Assembly (NCBI GenBank): GCA_963969345.1
Contig: OZ017766.1
Location: forward strand, 11,594,001 to 11,658,000
DNA: 64,000 nt
Direction of reading: 5' to 3'
Origin: Turbatrix aceti
Taxonomy: Eukaryota; Nematoda; Chromadorea; Rhabditida; Panagrolaimidae
The notes below the pieces were generated by a model, which worked only from the letters and a program-made list of their open reading frames with translations, was not told the DNA's origin and ran no database searches. The translations under genes and the position numbers were made by a program. Shown piece after piece: positions 23,660-32,647 of this stretch. Every line of letters begins with the position of its first letter. The first letter of the stretch is position 1.

Positions 23660-24040
23660 TACGTTTTTTTAACGGACACTGCATTCTGAGCCAAAAAAAT
23701 CGCTCTTTCAGATAGGATATATGAAAATGGGTGTTTATTTTTTTGAGCATGGTAAAACCGAATTTTGTGATGACAAAATTCAATAAAACATACTTGCAGT
23801 TGTTTTTTTTTAAATTTGATTATTCCATCGTATTCCCTGTCCTCTGAAATCCCCGTAAACAAGGTTTCAGATTTTTTGCTCAGAAACGAAGCGCGCGCCA
23901 TTCGTTTTTATGAAAACACATCTGAAGCCAAATCTCCAGAATCCGATTTTTTAAAAATCTAATATTGCGGTTATGACTGCCCTTAGGGTCTTCCACAACT
24001 TAGACTCAAAACATTTGAAAGTGTAAAAATTGATGATCTG
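23660..24040. repeat. Inverted copy of 20255-20530
   Basis: Reverse-complement homology to the left end of the 20.2-kb element, including AATATTGCGGTTAT and AACGAAGCGCGCGCCATTCG. It forms a very long-range inverted repeat of about 3.8 kb with that end. It is followed by a GAACACGAAC-rich tail that mirrors the one at 19393-19500. Confidence 0.75.
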
Positions 24041-24403
24041 TTCTGAAAACTTATCTTTGTTTGCGAACCAACTCGAACGCAAAAATGTGAAAAAAACCGA
24101 ACACGAACGTTCGTCATCCCTGGTTGGATTTTTGAAACAATACTTTTTTTTTTACTGTGCATGATTTTCCAAATGATCGTCGTTAAATTCATTACACACA
24201 ATTGTACAGCTTTAATCCAGGTCTGAAATAATACTTACTTGTTATTTTTACAAAAAATGACAAATGAGTGGTATTAATAATCGACAACAAGAGTAATCAT
24301 ATACCCAATTAAAATAAATTACACTATGTGTAGTCATTTCTGTAACGGGTAATTACGAAAAACTGATTATCCCGGATTTTTGTTGTGCTGTGGTTGGCAC
24401 TAC

Positions 24404-24410
24404 TATAAAT
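24404..24410 (+). promoter_or_regulatory. TATA box of secreted-protein gene A
   Basis: TATAAAT lies 72 nt upstream of the gene A ATG. The ~110 bp upstream, including AATTAAAATAAA and TCCCGGATTTTTGTTG, are conserved at the same spacing before gene B (26580-26705), so this is probably a shared core promoter. Confidence 0.75.
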
Positions 24411-24481
24411 ACCCATGATTCTTCCTGAGTATGTATTATTTTTGTAATATTAATTTATACTTCCTGCTATTTTTTTCGACG

Positions 24482-25262
24482 ATGAAAACAATGCGTTTTG
24501 CCTTGCTATTGACCGTTGTGTTTTTTGCTGTTTTCCTGGAGGCTAAAAAAGCAAAATCCACAAAAAGCCCTGAAGATCCCAAGCTAAAGGCGGATACTGC
24601 GTTTACCGAAGCTCTCAACAAGCACTTTAGTCCGTGGTTTACTCTTGATTTTGTCGAAAACGTAAGTTTTTATTACGATTCAAATTTTTGAATTTAAAAA
24701 AAAAATTTAGATGACCCAAGAAACATGTGACGCGATGATCAACGGAACTACCGTATCCGAAATATTCTCCAGATACCACGACCCTTACGGTCTGCTACCC
24801 ATCATCTACGACATCTGTGATGATACCGAAATCGAAACCCTCAACGCATCCATGGACGCCCTCGTCGCTGATTTTGGATTCTACTCCCGTGAATATTCCG
24901 TTGATTTTGCGCTCCTGATCGTCGATGACATCTCAGAAGTCTTTAACGCTGTTTCCAAATTGGTTAACAAGGATATGAAGAAAGAAGATGAAGATGAAGC
25001 ATGTGCGGCCGGTATCACGGACGCAGTTAAACTGATTACGGTAGCCAAAGTGGAAAAAATTATTAAAGTCATCGAAGAACACTACACCGAAGATCAATGC
25101 ACGTGGATCTACAACGCGGTTAACGAAAAGTTGTTTGACCTTGACAAGCTGAAGTTTAAAACTAAGAATTGTAAGGGTAAGGGTCCGACTATTGATTACC
25201 TGATCAGCCTCAACAACAAATTCAATCTTTCTGGAGAGATTTACACTACTGCTGCTCCGTAG
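24482..25262 (+). CDS. Small secreted protein, family member A
   Basis: Two exons (24482-24661, 24711-25262) with a 49-nt intron give 243 residues. MKTMRFALLLTVVFFAVFLEA is a typical signal peptide, followed by a Lys-rich stretch. The mature part is mostly acidic and helical, with five cysteines shared by all three paralogues in this window (contexts ETCDAM, YDICDD, ACAAG, QCTWIY, NCKGKG). I do not recognise a named domain. It may be a lineage-restricted secreted family; DUF19-like nematode proteins are a possible but unproven comparison. An in-frame upstream ATG (24431) exists, but the TATA spacing and signal peptide favour 24482. AATAAA is at about 25279. Confidence 0.85.
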
Positions 25263-25867
25263 TGGGTTTTTGAACTTTTAAATAAATGCAATTATTATTA
25301 AATTATTGAACAATAAATGGATTTTTAACGTTGTTGAAAAACGGCACATAGCGGATTCTAAAACGAGTCAGTCAAGACCTGATTTTTGCCAGGCCCCGCC
25401 CTGGTTCAAATGTGAGTCCGTTTTGGACCGAAAAAATGATAGTATTCAAAAAGTGGGAAAAAGCGTCTCAAAAACAACGAAAAAAAAAAGTATGCTTTCA
25501 CTAAAAAAAAAGTATTCAGTAGGTCATTTGCATGAAAAAACTGTGAAAAACTCGGGATGATTCCTGGGATATTTCCCATGGGACTCTCATGGGAATTCCA
25601 TCTTTGCCACCCTGCTTTACATGTACACATTTATGTGTCGTATACGCTAGACAGTGTCTGCGCAAATGCACATGCCGTCGTTCTAGTATGCGCATATTTT
25701 TGCAAACTTGTATAGTACATAATACTTTTCATTTATTTATTTATTTCTCACCATTACTTACTCAGTGGTTAGTTATCATTAGACCAAAGGTTAGGAAGCC
25801 CAAATAATGTCCACGTAGGCGTCCTCCTCATTTTGCCTATTATCATTTGTGCCTATTATTATTATTT
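25263..25867. other. Intergenic region between genes A and B
   Basis: AT-rich sequence with a few low-complexity stretches and no supported gene. TTATTTATTTATT occurs near 25733. Confidence 0.5.
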
Positions 25868-25875
25868 GTTCTTAT

Positions 25876-26309
25876 CAGAGTTGTTCGATGCTCACAAAAT
25901 TGCTCCTGCTCACTGCTCGCTCCTGCGCGTGCTCAAAGAGCACAGGCAGAGCGAGCGCGAGAAATTTTTAAAATGAGCACTGATCACTATAAATTTTGTG
26001 CTACAAATACTAAAATACTGGTAGTCTCGATCCAAAACACCATGTTGGGGGTATCTCCAAGCAATACGCGGTCTTTCTTTTCATGGGGGACTGAATTTGT
26101 GTCTCAAACTTCACTTTTTTTGTGTGAGCCATGTTTGCTCATTGCTCGCTTTTGCTCAACTCACGAGCGTGAGCAGAGCTGTGAATAAAAGAGCGCGAGC
26201 GGAGCGGAGCGAGCGCGAAAATTTTGGGAACTCAAAGAGTGAGAAAGTTGAATTGCTCAAAGAGCGCGAGCAGAGCGAGCGCTGAAAATGGTTGAATTGA
26301 ACAACTCTG
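25876..26309. mobile_element. hAT-like MITE, copy 2 (8-bp target duplication)
   Basis: Same family as 19616-20153. It has ends CAGAGTTGTTC and GAACAACTCTG, here flanked by a perfect 8-bp duplication GTTCTTAT (25868-25875 and 26310-26317). It is about 100 bp shorter than copy 1, with fewer GAGCGCGAGC units. Confidence 0.9.
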
Positions 26310-26687
26310 GTTCTTATATAAATGTTTTTTTTTAATTCTAATTTTTCTTCATTTTATATGTATTTCTGTTTAATCTTTTTAAATTTTTTTATCATTTTTC
26401 CGTTGTTTGCTGCCAGATAACATTTTAGAAAAACTGTGTTTTACTCATTTTGAACTTAATGTTTGATTTCCCAAGTGATCACTCTTTTTTTCCATGATGT
26501 GCGTCAGTATCGACCTATATCAGGTTCAAATGCGTAGGTTTTTTCAACCAAAAGGTGTTGATCATCAGTAACAACAGCAACCATTTGCCTAATTAAAATA
26601 AACGACGCTATATGTGCAATTTTTTTTGCGACCCATCCACACGAAAAACTGATGATCCCGGATTTTTGTTGATGTCGGCAATGGTAC

Positions 26688-26694
26688 TATAAAT
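26688..26694 (+). promoter_or_regulatory. TATA box of secreted-protein gene B
   Basis: TATAAAT lies 63 nt before the start codon of gene B, within the upstream block conserved with gene A (AAAAACTGAT.ATCCCGG then TTTTTGTTG, then TATA). Confidence 0.75.
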
Positions 26695-26756
26695 ATCCAC
26701 GATTCTACTACGTTGGTATTATTGTTTTATTTTAAACACTTCCTTTGTTTTGTACA

Positions 26757-27549
26757 ATGAAAAATAATTCAGCGTTACGTTTGGCCTTGCTCATCCTGGC
26801 CGTGGTCTTCTTTGCTGTCGTTCTGGAAGCAAAGAAAACCAAGTCAACAAAAAGTCCTGAAGATCCAAAACTCAAGGCGGATACTGCGTTTACCGAAGCT
26901 CTCAACAAGCATTTTAGTCCGTGGTTTACTCTTGATTTTGTCGAAAACGTAAGTTTTGATTACGATTTTAATTTTTAATTTATAGAAAAATGTTCAGATG
27001 ACCCAAGAAACATGTGACGCGATGATCAACGGAACTACCGTATCTGAAATTTTTACCAAATACCACGATCCCTATGGTCTGCTACCCATCATTTACGACA
27101 TCTGTGATGATACCGAAATTACAACCCTAAATGCCTCCCTCGACGCTCTCGTCGCAGATTTTGGATTCTACTCCCGCGAATATTCTGTCGATTTTGCACT
27201 TTTGATTATTGAAGACATCGAAGAAGTCTTTGACGCTGTTTCCAAACTTGTCGTAAAAGACATGAAAAAGGAAGATGAAGATAAATCTTGCGCGGCTGGA
27301 ATCACGGATGCGACCAAGCTGATTACGGTAGCAAAAGTCGAAAAGGTGATTAAAGTCATCGAAAAGCATTACAACGAAACCGAATGCACGTGGATTTACA
27401 ACGCTGTTAACGACAAATTGTTTGACTTGGATAATGTAAAGTTTGAAACAAAGAAGTGCAAAGGTAAAGGCCTGACCGTTGATTACCTGGTCAGTCTCAA
27501 CAACAAGTACAACCTTTCTGGAGTGACTTACTCCACAGCTGCTCCTTAA
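26757..27549 (+). CDS. Small secreted protein, family member B
   Basis: Exons 26757-26948 and 26998-27549 give 247 residues. The protein is collinear with A and C, with the same signal peptide design (LALLILAVVFFAVVLEA), the block STKSPEDPKLKADTAF and all five cysteines. It is the most diverged of the three; for example it reads SEIFTKYHD and EDIEEVFDAV where A and C read SRYHD and DDISEVFNAV. The intron is at the identical place and also about 49 nt. AATAAA follows at about 27601. It is tandem with A and convergent with C. Function is unknown. Confidence 0.85.
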
Positions 27550-27726
27550 TTGAGAGAAATTATTTGTGTGTATTAATTTATAATGATAAGTTTCACAGTT
27601 AATAAACACTATTTTGTGCATATTTTTAACAAAGAATGATTTATATATATATATAATAGTAATCCATTATTTTTTGCACAACAAAAATTTATTAATCACC
27701 AAATTATGAATCATACAACACAATAA

Positions 27727-28521
27727 TTACGGAGCAGCAGTAGTGTAAATCTCGCCAGAAAGATTGAACTTGTTGTTGAGGCTGATCAGGTAATCAATAG
27801 TCGGACCCTTACCTTTGCATTTCTTAGCTTCAAACTTAACTTTGTCAAGGTCAAATAATTTTTTATTGACGGCATTGTAAATCGATGTGCATTGTTCTTC
27901 GGTGTAGTGTTCTTCGATGACTTTAATAACTTTTTCAACCTTGGCTACCGTAATTAGCTTGGTGGCATCCGTAATACCTGCCGCGCAGGCTTCGTCTTCA
28001 TCTTCCTTTTTCATATCCTTGGTTACAAGACTGGCAACAGCGTTGAAGACTTCTGAGATGTCATCGACGATAAGGATTGCAAAATCGACAGAATATTCGC
28101 GGGAGTAGAATCCAAAATCAGCGACGAGGGCGTCCATGGATGCGTTGAGGGTTTCGATTTCGGTATCATCACAGATGTCGTAGATGATGGGTAGCAGACC
28201 GTATGGGTCGTGGTATCTGGAGAATATTTCGGATACGGTAGTTCCGTTGATCATCGCGTCACATGTTTCTTGAGTCATCTAAATTTTTTTTTAAATTCAA
28301 AAATTTGAATTGTAATAAAAACTTACGTTTTCGATAAAATCAATCGTAAACCAAGGACTAAAATGTTCATTAATTGCCTTGGTAAACGCAGTATCCGCCT
28401 TTAGCTTGGGATCTTCAGGACTCTTTGTGGCCTTTGCTTTTTTAGCCTCGAGGGTAACAGCAAAGAGCACAACGGCCATTAGCAATGCCAGACGCATCAT
28501 TTGAAACTTTTGAGCAGACAT
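27727..28521 (-). CDS. Small secreted protein, family member C
   Basis: On the minus strand, exons 28327-28521 and 27727-28278 give 248 residues. It is closest to A, ends in the same IYTTAAP, and has the five family cysteines (Trp in QCTWIY is Ser here). The N-terminus could start at any of several ATGs; 28521 (MSAQKFQMMRLALL) was chosen as the first. Unlike A and B, no TATA or conserved upstream block is present. A repetitive unit begins only 20 bp upstream of the ATG, at 28541, so the native promoter is missing or displaced. Coding sequence is intact. Confidence 0.8.
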
Positions 28522-28540
28522 TATTATCAACTAACAAATT

Positions 28541-28958
28541 ATCGCATAGATGGTATACATGCTGCCACTCACCAAAACAACATGTAATGAAATAACCGAA
28601 AATACACATACATTGGAAAAGCCGGGAGTCGACTAGGTCGAAATCGTAACAAAATCTCTGATCCGGCTGCTTGTCCTTGATCGAAGACCAAGGGGCAGAC
28701 GGCCGTGGTAGGACCTCCACAATGTTGCCAAAGTGTAGCGGTATTTCTGTGTCCTGTTTATTCCCGGAGAGACATGTACGACTCAACACTAGCTCGATCT
28801 TCGACTCCTAATGAGAGAGTGCGGGCGCCATCGCACGAGTAGTGCGGGGCGGAGCTACGGCGTATCGCGGTCTTAAGATCTGCGTAACATCCTCCCCACC
28901 TCGCTTGATGACGTCCTCGTCATCTCATCCGGTGATCGTTACAATGTCTAACAACGAT
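28541..28958. repeat. GC-rich dispersed repeat, full unit 1
   Basis: This 418-bp unit matches 30905-31322 with almost no changes. It runs from ATCGCATAGATGGTATACATG to TGTCTAACAACGAT. Parts recur separately: the GTGCGGGCGCCATCGCAC hairpin part at 30173 and 31349, and the part from GGTAGGACCTCC at 32489. The latter segment is where a tRNA-Gln 3' end joins. Confidence 0.9.
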
Positions 28959-30060
28959 TCTTCTTTCTTATAGTAGGATGTTTGTGCAAAGACACAATTT
29001 TAATTTTACGGTATGTATATTCGATAAAATCCAAATTTTACGCTGTAAACGGTTTGGCGGGCCATTAGGTCCGGAGCCATTGATTTGAAAAAGATAATGC
29101 GCGCTTTATCATAATTGTCAAAATTGTCAATGGCGAAAGCGCGATGGAGGGAGGAGGGGAGAGCGCGCGGCGCAGGGTCAAGTGGGTGAGTGTGAGCGAG
29201 CGAGCGAGGAGACGATTGCGATTGCGTAAGACAAAAAAACGATTCTGTTAAATTAATTTTAAAAATGTTGAAAAAAATATTTTTGAATTCCTCGGAAATA
29301 GGCAATCAGAATGATGGGTCATTTGACGATCAAAAATCAAACATGAACAAATTTGAATTTTTGGTTTACAAAAAAATAATTTGTGCCAGTAACTGGGGTA
29401 GGGGCAAATGTGATATCAATAGCATTGCCATTTTTTGCTGAGTATGAAAAACATTTTTTCAACTTTTTAAAAATTAATTTGAGTAATTCAATTTTTTGAT
29501 CTCTCACAAAATGAAATCCATGGTGAGTGGGCGGATAGACAGCGGGTGCAGAGACGGACGGCGCACATGCCATCAGTCGAGAGAACCGCAACGGCGGTGA
29601 CAGTGGGCGATTGGGTGATGGCGAAAGATGGCAAAACAAGTGATTGTTGTTATTAATTTTGATTCATGTATCATAATTTTATGATTTTTGTTAAATTGCT
29701 ATTTTTCCTGGGTCCCAGTGTTAGTGTTAGTAGATACATATTCTTTGAATATTTTTTTGTGTTTGGTTTTATGCTTTGAAACGGGTCAATAAGCGGTTGC
29801 AGCGGGCGAGGATTTATTAGGCGATGGCGAAAGATGCGCGATATTGAAAAGCAACATTATTACTTATTTTGTAAAAGCGCAAAACAAATTATATGGGGAC
29901 CCGAAGGGGCCCCCATTATATGTATTCCAATATTTTTAAGTTTGAAAGCGGGTAAAATTATGATCGGCAAAAGATAAACGAAAAACGGGCAAAAAGAAAA
30001 TAAACAACAAAACGATAGACGATCCTTTTCGATTTTTCGACCCTTCTGATCCTTCCTTGA
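28959..30060. other. AT-rich region without a supported gene
   Basis: No coding region is convincing. There is a purine-rich GAGCGAGCGAGCGAGG patch near 29195-29212. Around 29895 and 30110 there are GGGG(A)CCCGAAGGGG(G)CCCCC palindromes. A polypyrimidine CCTTGCC/CCTTCC tract fills 30060-30110. Confidence 0.5.
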
Positions 30061-30172
30061 TGCCTTTACCTTGCCTTGCCTTGCCTTCCCCTTCCTTCCC
30101 TTTCCCTTCCTGGGGCCCCCGAAGGGGGCCCCCCCTTTAGCCTTGTACAGTATTTAAAAGGGGGAACAAAAA

Positions 30173-30340
30173 GTGCGGGCGCCATCGCACGAGTAGTGCG
30201 GGGCGGAGCTACGGCGTATCGCGGTCTTAAGATCTGCGTAACATCCTCCCCACCTCGCTTGATGACGTCCTCGTCATCTCATCCGGTGATCGTTACAATG
30301 TCTAACAACGATACAGTATTTAAAAGGGGGAACAAAAAGA
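30173..30340. repeat. GC-rich dispersed repeat, partial unit
   Basis: Copy of the right-hand part of the 418-bp unit (from GTGCGGGCGCCATCGCAC), extended by ACAGTATTTAAAAGGGGGAA. That extension also precedes it at 30145, giving a local tandem arrangement that is repeated at 31319-31348. Confidence 0.85.
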
Positions 30341-30346
30341 TGGTAG

Positions 30347-30904
30347 GGGAGCACAGGCTCGGAAACGACGTATGTTGTTGGCTTGGCGCGTAGGAGTCTG
30401 CAGCGGATCTTCAGTGACCATGAGTGGTTGGGGTTGTGATTTCAACTGCCGCTATCCGTTCACCCTCCCCACCAGGGTTGAACGCGGTCTCCGCGTTTCA
30501 GTCTGCTTCTGCTGAAGTCTCGGATGCGGTTTTGATTTCTGCCTGAGCATGATTAATGAGCTGCAGATGTCGTTTTTCAATTTGCGGGGGGTCTCTGCCT
30601 CTTCCCGTCGTCGATCATCGCGCTTTGAGAGAGGTGCTCGGCGTTATCGGGTCAGTGCCCTAGTTGCGATCTGTCGTCCGCGCGCAAGTCCTTGCTGCGG
30701 CGATCTGTCCCACTCGGACAGCTGCGCTGCGATCCACATACTGCTAGCCAAATACCAATCGATGTTCTTCGTCGCCGTTCCGAGCAAGTGTAGTCACTTG
30801 CAGCTAGTGCACAGTAAGGGATACCAATAACCTTTGTGCCGATGGTCTAGCGCCAGTGACCACTAGACTTTCCCAAAATGTATGGCGCTGGAATTTTTTC
30901 TGCT
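30347..30904. other. GC-rich unique block, possible non-coding RNA
   Basis: About 550 bp that is clearly less AT-rich than its surroundings and has no good ORF. It contains small hairpins, such as GAACGCGGTCTCCGCGTTTC near 30480. It ends in an Sm-like GGAATTTTTTCTGC at about 30890. I could not match it to a snRNA, SRP or RNase P RNA. It sits between two repeat units. Confidence 0.35.
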
Positions 30905-31322
30905 ATCGCATAGATGGTATACATGCTGCCACTCACCAAAACAACATGTAATGAAATAACCGAAAATACACATACATTGGAAAAGCCGGGAGTCGACTAG
31001 GTCGAAATCGTAACAAAATCTCTGATCCGGCTGCTTGTCCTTGATCGAAGACCAAGGGGCAGACGGCCGTGGTAGGACCTCCACAATGTTGCCAAAGTGT
31101 AGCGGTATTTCTGTGTCCTGTTTATTCCCGGAGAGACATGTACGACTCAACACTAGCCCGATCTTCGACTCCTAATGAGAGAGTGCGGGCGCCATCGCAC
31201 GAGTAGTGCGGGGCGGAGCTACGGCGTATCGCGGTCTTAAGATCTGCGTAACATCCTCCCCACCTCGCTTGATGACGTCCTCGTCATCTCATCCGGTGAT
31301 CGTTACAATGTCTAACAACGAT
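30905..31322. repeat. GC-rich dispersed repeat, full unit 2
   Basis: Second full copy of the 28541-28958 unit. It is followed by the ACAGTATTTAAAAGGGGG linker and another partial unit (31349-31410), which is cut at AAGATC by a tRNA-like sequence. Confidence 0.9.
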
Positions 31323-31409
31323 ACAGTATTTAAAAGGGGGAACAAAAAGTGCGGGCGCCATCGCACGAGTAGTGCGGGGCGGAGCTACGGCGTATCGCGG
31401 TCTTAAGAT

Positions 31410-31468
31410 CTTGAACCCACGACTGGTCGCTATCCGGGCGCCTGCTCTAACCACTGAGCTACACCAAC
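31410..31468 (-). pseudogene. tRNA-like sequence, 3'-truncated copy
   Basis: Minus-strand tRNA-like copy that has lost its 3' acceptor and half of the T-arm. It begins exactly at the junction with the GC-rich repeat. Its 5' flank (31469-31650) is the same ~180 bp as that of the copy at 32047-32118. Confidence 0.7.
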
Positions 31469-31644
31469 GCAACTCTCTTCCTCAGTTGGGGCGCTGGTAT
31501 ATGCACACGTAACATATACCCCCTCTTCTGAATACGAACGTCCTCGTTCGTCCAGCGCCCCTGTAGGTTCTACAGGCCGGAATGGGACATCGGCCTGCTC
31601 GACAGGATCGCCATTTGTTACCGAAGAAAAGGTTGGTCGGTGGT

Positions 31645-31770
31645 GGGCAGTGTAACATCGCCTTCGCCTTCATCGCCCCCGGAGGCGCCTTCAGATCGCC
31701 TTCGCCTCCGGAGGCGAAGGCGAAGGCGAAGGCAAAAAATTGATCGCCTCCAATTGCCTTCGCCTCCATC
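31645..31770. repeat. GGCGAA/TTCGCC hexamer palindrome 1
   Basis: GCCTTC and GGCGAAG hexamers are arranged on both sides of a CCTCCGGAGG centre, so the strand can fold on itself. The same array recurs at 31944-32025. Confidence 0.85.
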
Positions 31771-31943
31771 GCCTTCAGACCTTTACAATTTTGAACAAAA
31801 AATTTGAATGGCTTTAAATTCTAACCACAAACAGTCAAAAAACAGTTTTACCACTTTATTTAATAGAATTAAAAGCCTTCTATTATCATAATTTCGCTTT
31901 CTGCTATGATTTTGTAAGAGAAAATTTGAGATTTGACACCAAA

Positions 31944-32025
31944 GGCGCCTCTGATCGCCTCCGTCTCTGGAGGCGCCTTCATCGCCTTCGCCTTCGCCTC
32001 CGGAGGCGAAGGCGAAGGCGAAGGC
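31944..32025. repeat. GGCGAA/TTCGCC hexamer palindrome 2
   Basis: Second array with centre CCTCCGGAGG flanked by TTCGCC and GGCGAA units. It lies immediately downstream (in minus-strand sense) of the full tRNA-like sequence. Confidence 0.85.
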
Positions 32026-32046
32026 AATAATTTTGGTTTGCGTTAC

Positions 32047-32118
32047 ACTGGTGGTGGGACTTGAACCCACGACTGGTCGCTATCCGGGCGCCTGCTCTAA
32101 CCACTGAGCTACACCAAC
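32047..32118 (-). tRNA. tRNA-like sequence with atypical anticodon loop
   Basis: The 72-nt sequence folds as a complete cloverleaf: acceptor GTTGGTG/CACCAGT (two G-U pairs), D-arm GCTC/GAGC, T-arm GTGGG/CCCAC. It keeps the pol III A box (TAGCTCAGTGG) and B box (GGTTCAAGTCC). The anticodon loop reads CCGGATA, so the triplet would be GGA. But position 33 is C instead of U, position 37 is T, and one anticodon-stem pair is mismatched. A class I serine tRNA would also be wrong. It is more likely a tRNA-derived repeat head or pseudogene than a decoding tRNA. Confidence 0.55.
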
Positions 32119-32286
32119 GCAACTCTCTTCCTCAGTTGGGGCGCTGGTATATGCACACGTAACATATACCCCCTCTTCTGAATACGAACGTCCTCGTTCG
32201 TCCAGCGCCCCTGTAGGTTCTACAGGCCGGAATGGGACATCGGCCTGCTCGACAGGATCGCCATTTGTTACCGAGGAAAAGGTTGG

Positions 32287-32345
32287 TCGGTGGTGGGACT
32301 TGAACCCACGACTGGTCGCTATCCGGGCGCCTGCTCTAACCACTG
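32287..32345 (-). pseudogene. tRNA-like sequence, 5'-truncated copy
   Basis: Third copy, with the T-arm and anticodon arm of the 32047 sequence. Its 5' part is replaced at the D-arm by a reversed piece of tRNA-Gln. The ~180-bp spacer between copies is repeated too. Confidence 0.7.
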
Positions 32346-32350
32346 GGGTT

Positions 32351-32469
32351 GCGGGATTCAGAGTCCCGAGTGCTAACCGCTACACCTTTTAAATACTGTA
32401 TCGTTGTTAGACATTGTCGAGGACGTCAAGCGAGGTGTAGCGGTTAGCACTCGGGACTCTGAATCCCGC
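32351..32469. repeat. 37-bp perfect inverted repeat made of tRNA-Gln sequence
   Basis: 32351-32387 and 32433-32469 are exact reverse complements, each spanning the D-arm and anticodon arm of a tRNA-Gln. A 45-nt spacer separates them. It contains the reverse complement of the linker ACAGTATTTAAAA and of the TGTCTAACAACGAT end of the GC-rich repeat. This looks like a template switch or fold-back junction. Confidence 0.9.
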
Positions 32470-32497
32470 GACCCCGGTTCGAATCCGGGTAGGACCT
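32426..32497 (+). pseudogene. tRNA-Gln(CTG) with replaced 5' acceptor strand
   Basis: D-arm, anticodon arm (loop ACTCTGAA, anticodon CTG), T-arm CCCGG TTCGAAT CCGGG and the 3' acceptor strand TAGGACC are canonical. The 5' acceptor strand TCAAGCG cannot pair with it. The break coincides with the left end of the inverted repeat. The 3' end continues into the shared repeat body from CCTCCACAATG, as in a tRNA-headed SINE. Confidence 0.7.
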
Positions 32498-32647
32498 CCA
32501 CAATGTTGCCAAAGTGTAGCGGTATTTCTGTGTCCTGTTTATTCCCGGAGAGACATGTACGACTCAACACTAGCCCGATCTTCGACTCCTAATGAGAGAG
32601 TGCGGGCGCCATCGCACGAGTAGTGCGGGGCGGAGCTACGGCGTATC
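32489..32647. repeat. GC-rich dispersed repeat, 3' part joined to tRNA-Gln
   Basis: Matches the part of the 418-bp unit starting GGTAGGACCTCC (28713 onward) up to GGAGCTACGGCGTATC. In the full units that start point is preceded by unrelated sequence; here it is preceded by a tRNA-Gln body. Confidence 0.85.

Noticed and set aside
27127..27621. 164-codon ORF opposite secreted-protein gene B
   Set aside because: Gene B is supported by two paralogues with a conserved intron; the antisense frame is not conserved as a protein.
28442..28789. 115-codon ORF in the GC-rich repeat (also at 30863)
   Set aside because: Open only by repeat identity; it runs into gene C antisense and matches nothing known.
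30347..30400. SRP RNA, from the GGCTCGGAAACGACG stretch
   Set aside because: Only a short resemblance to the SRP helix 8 region; the rest does not fit.
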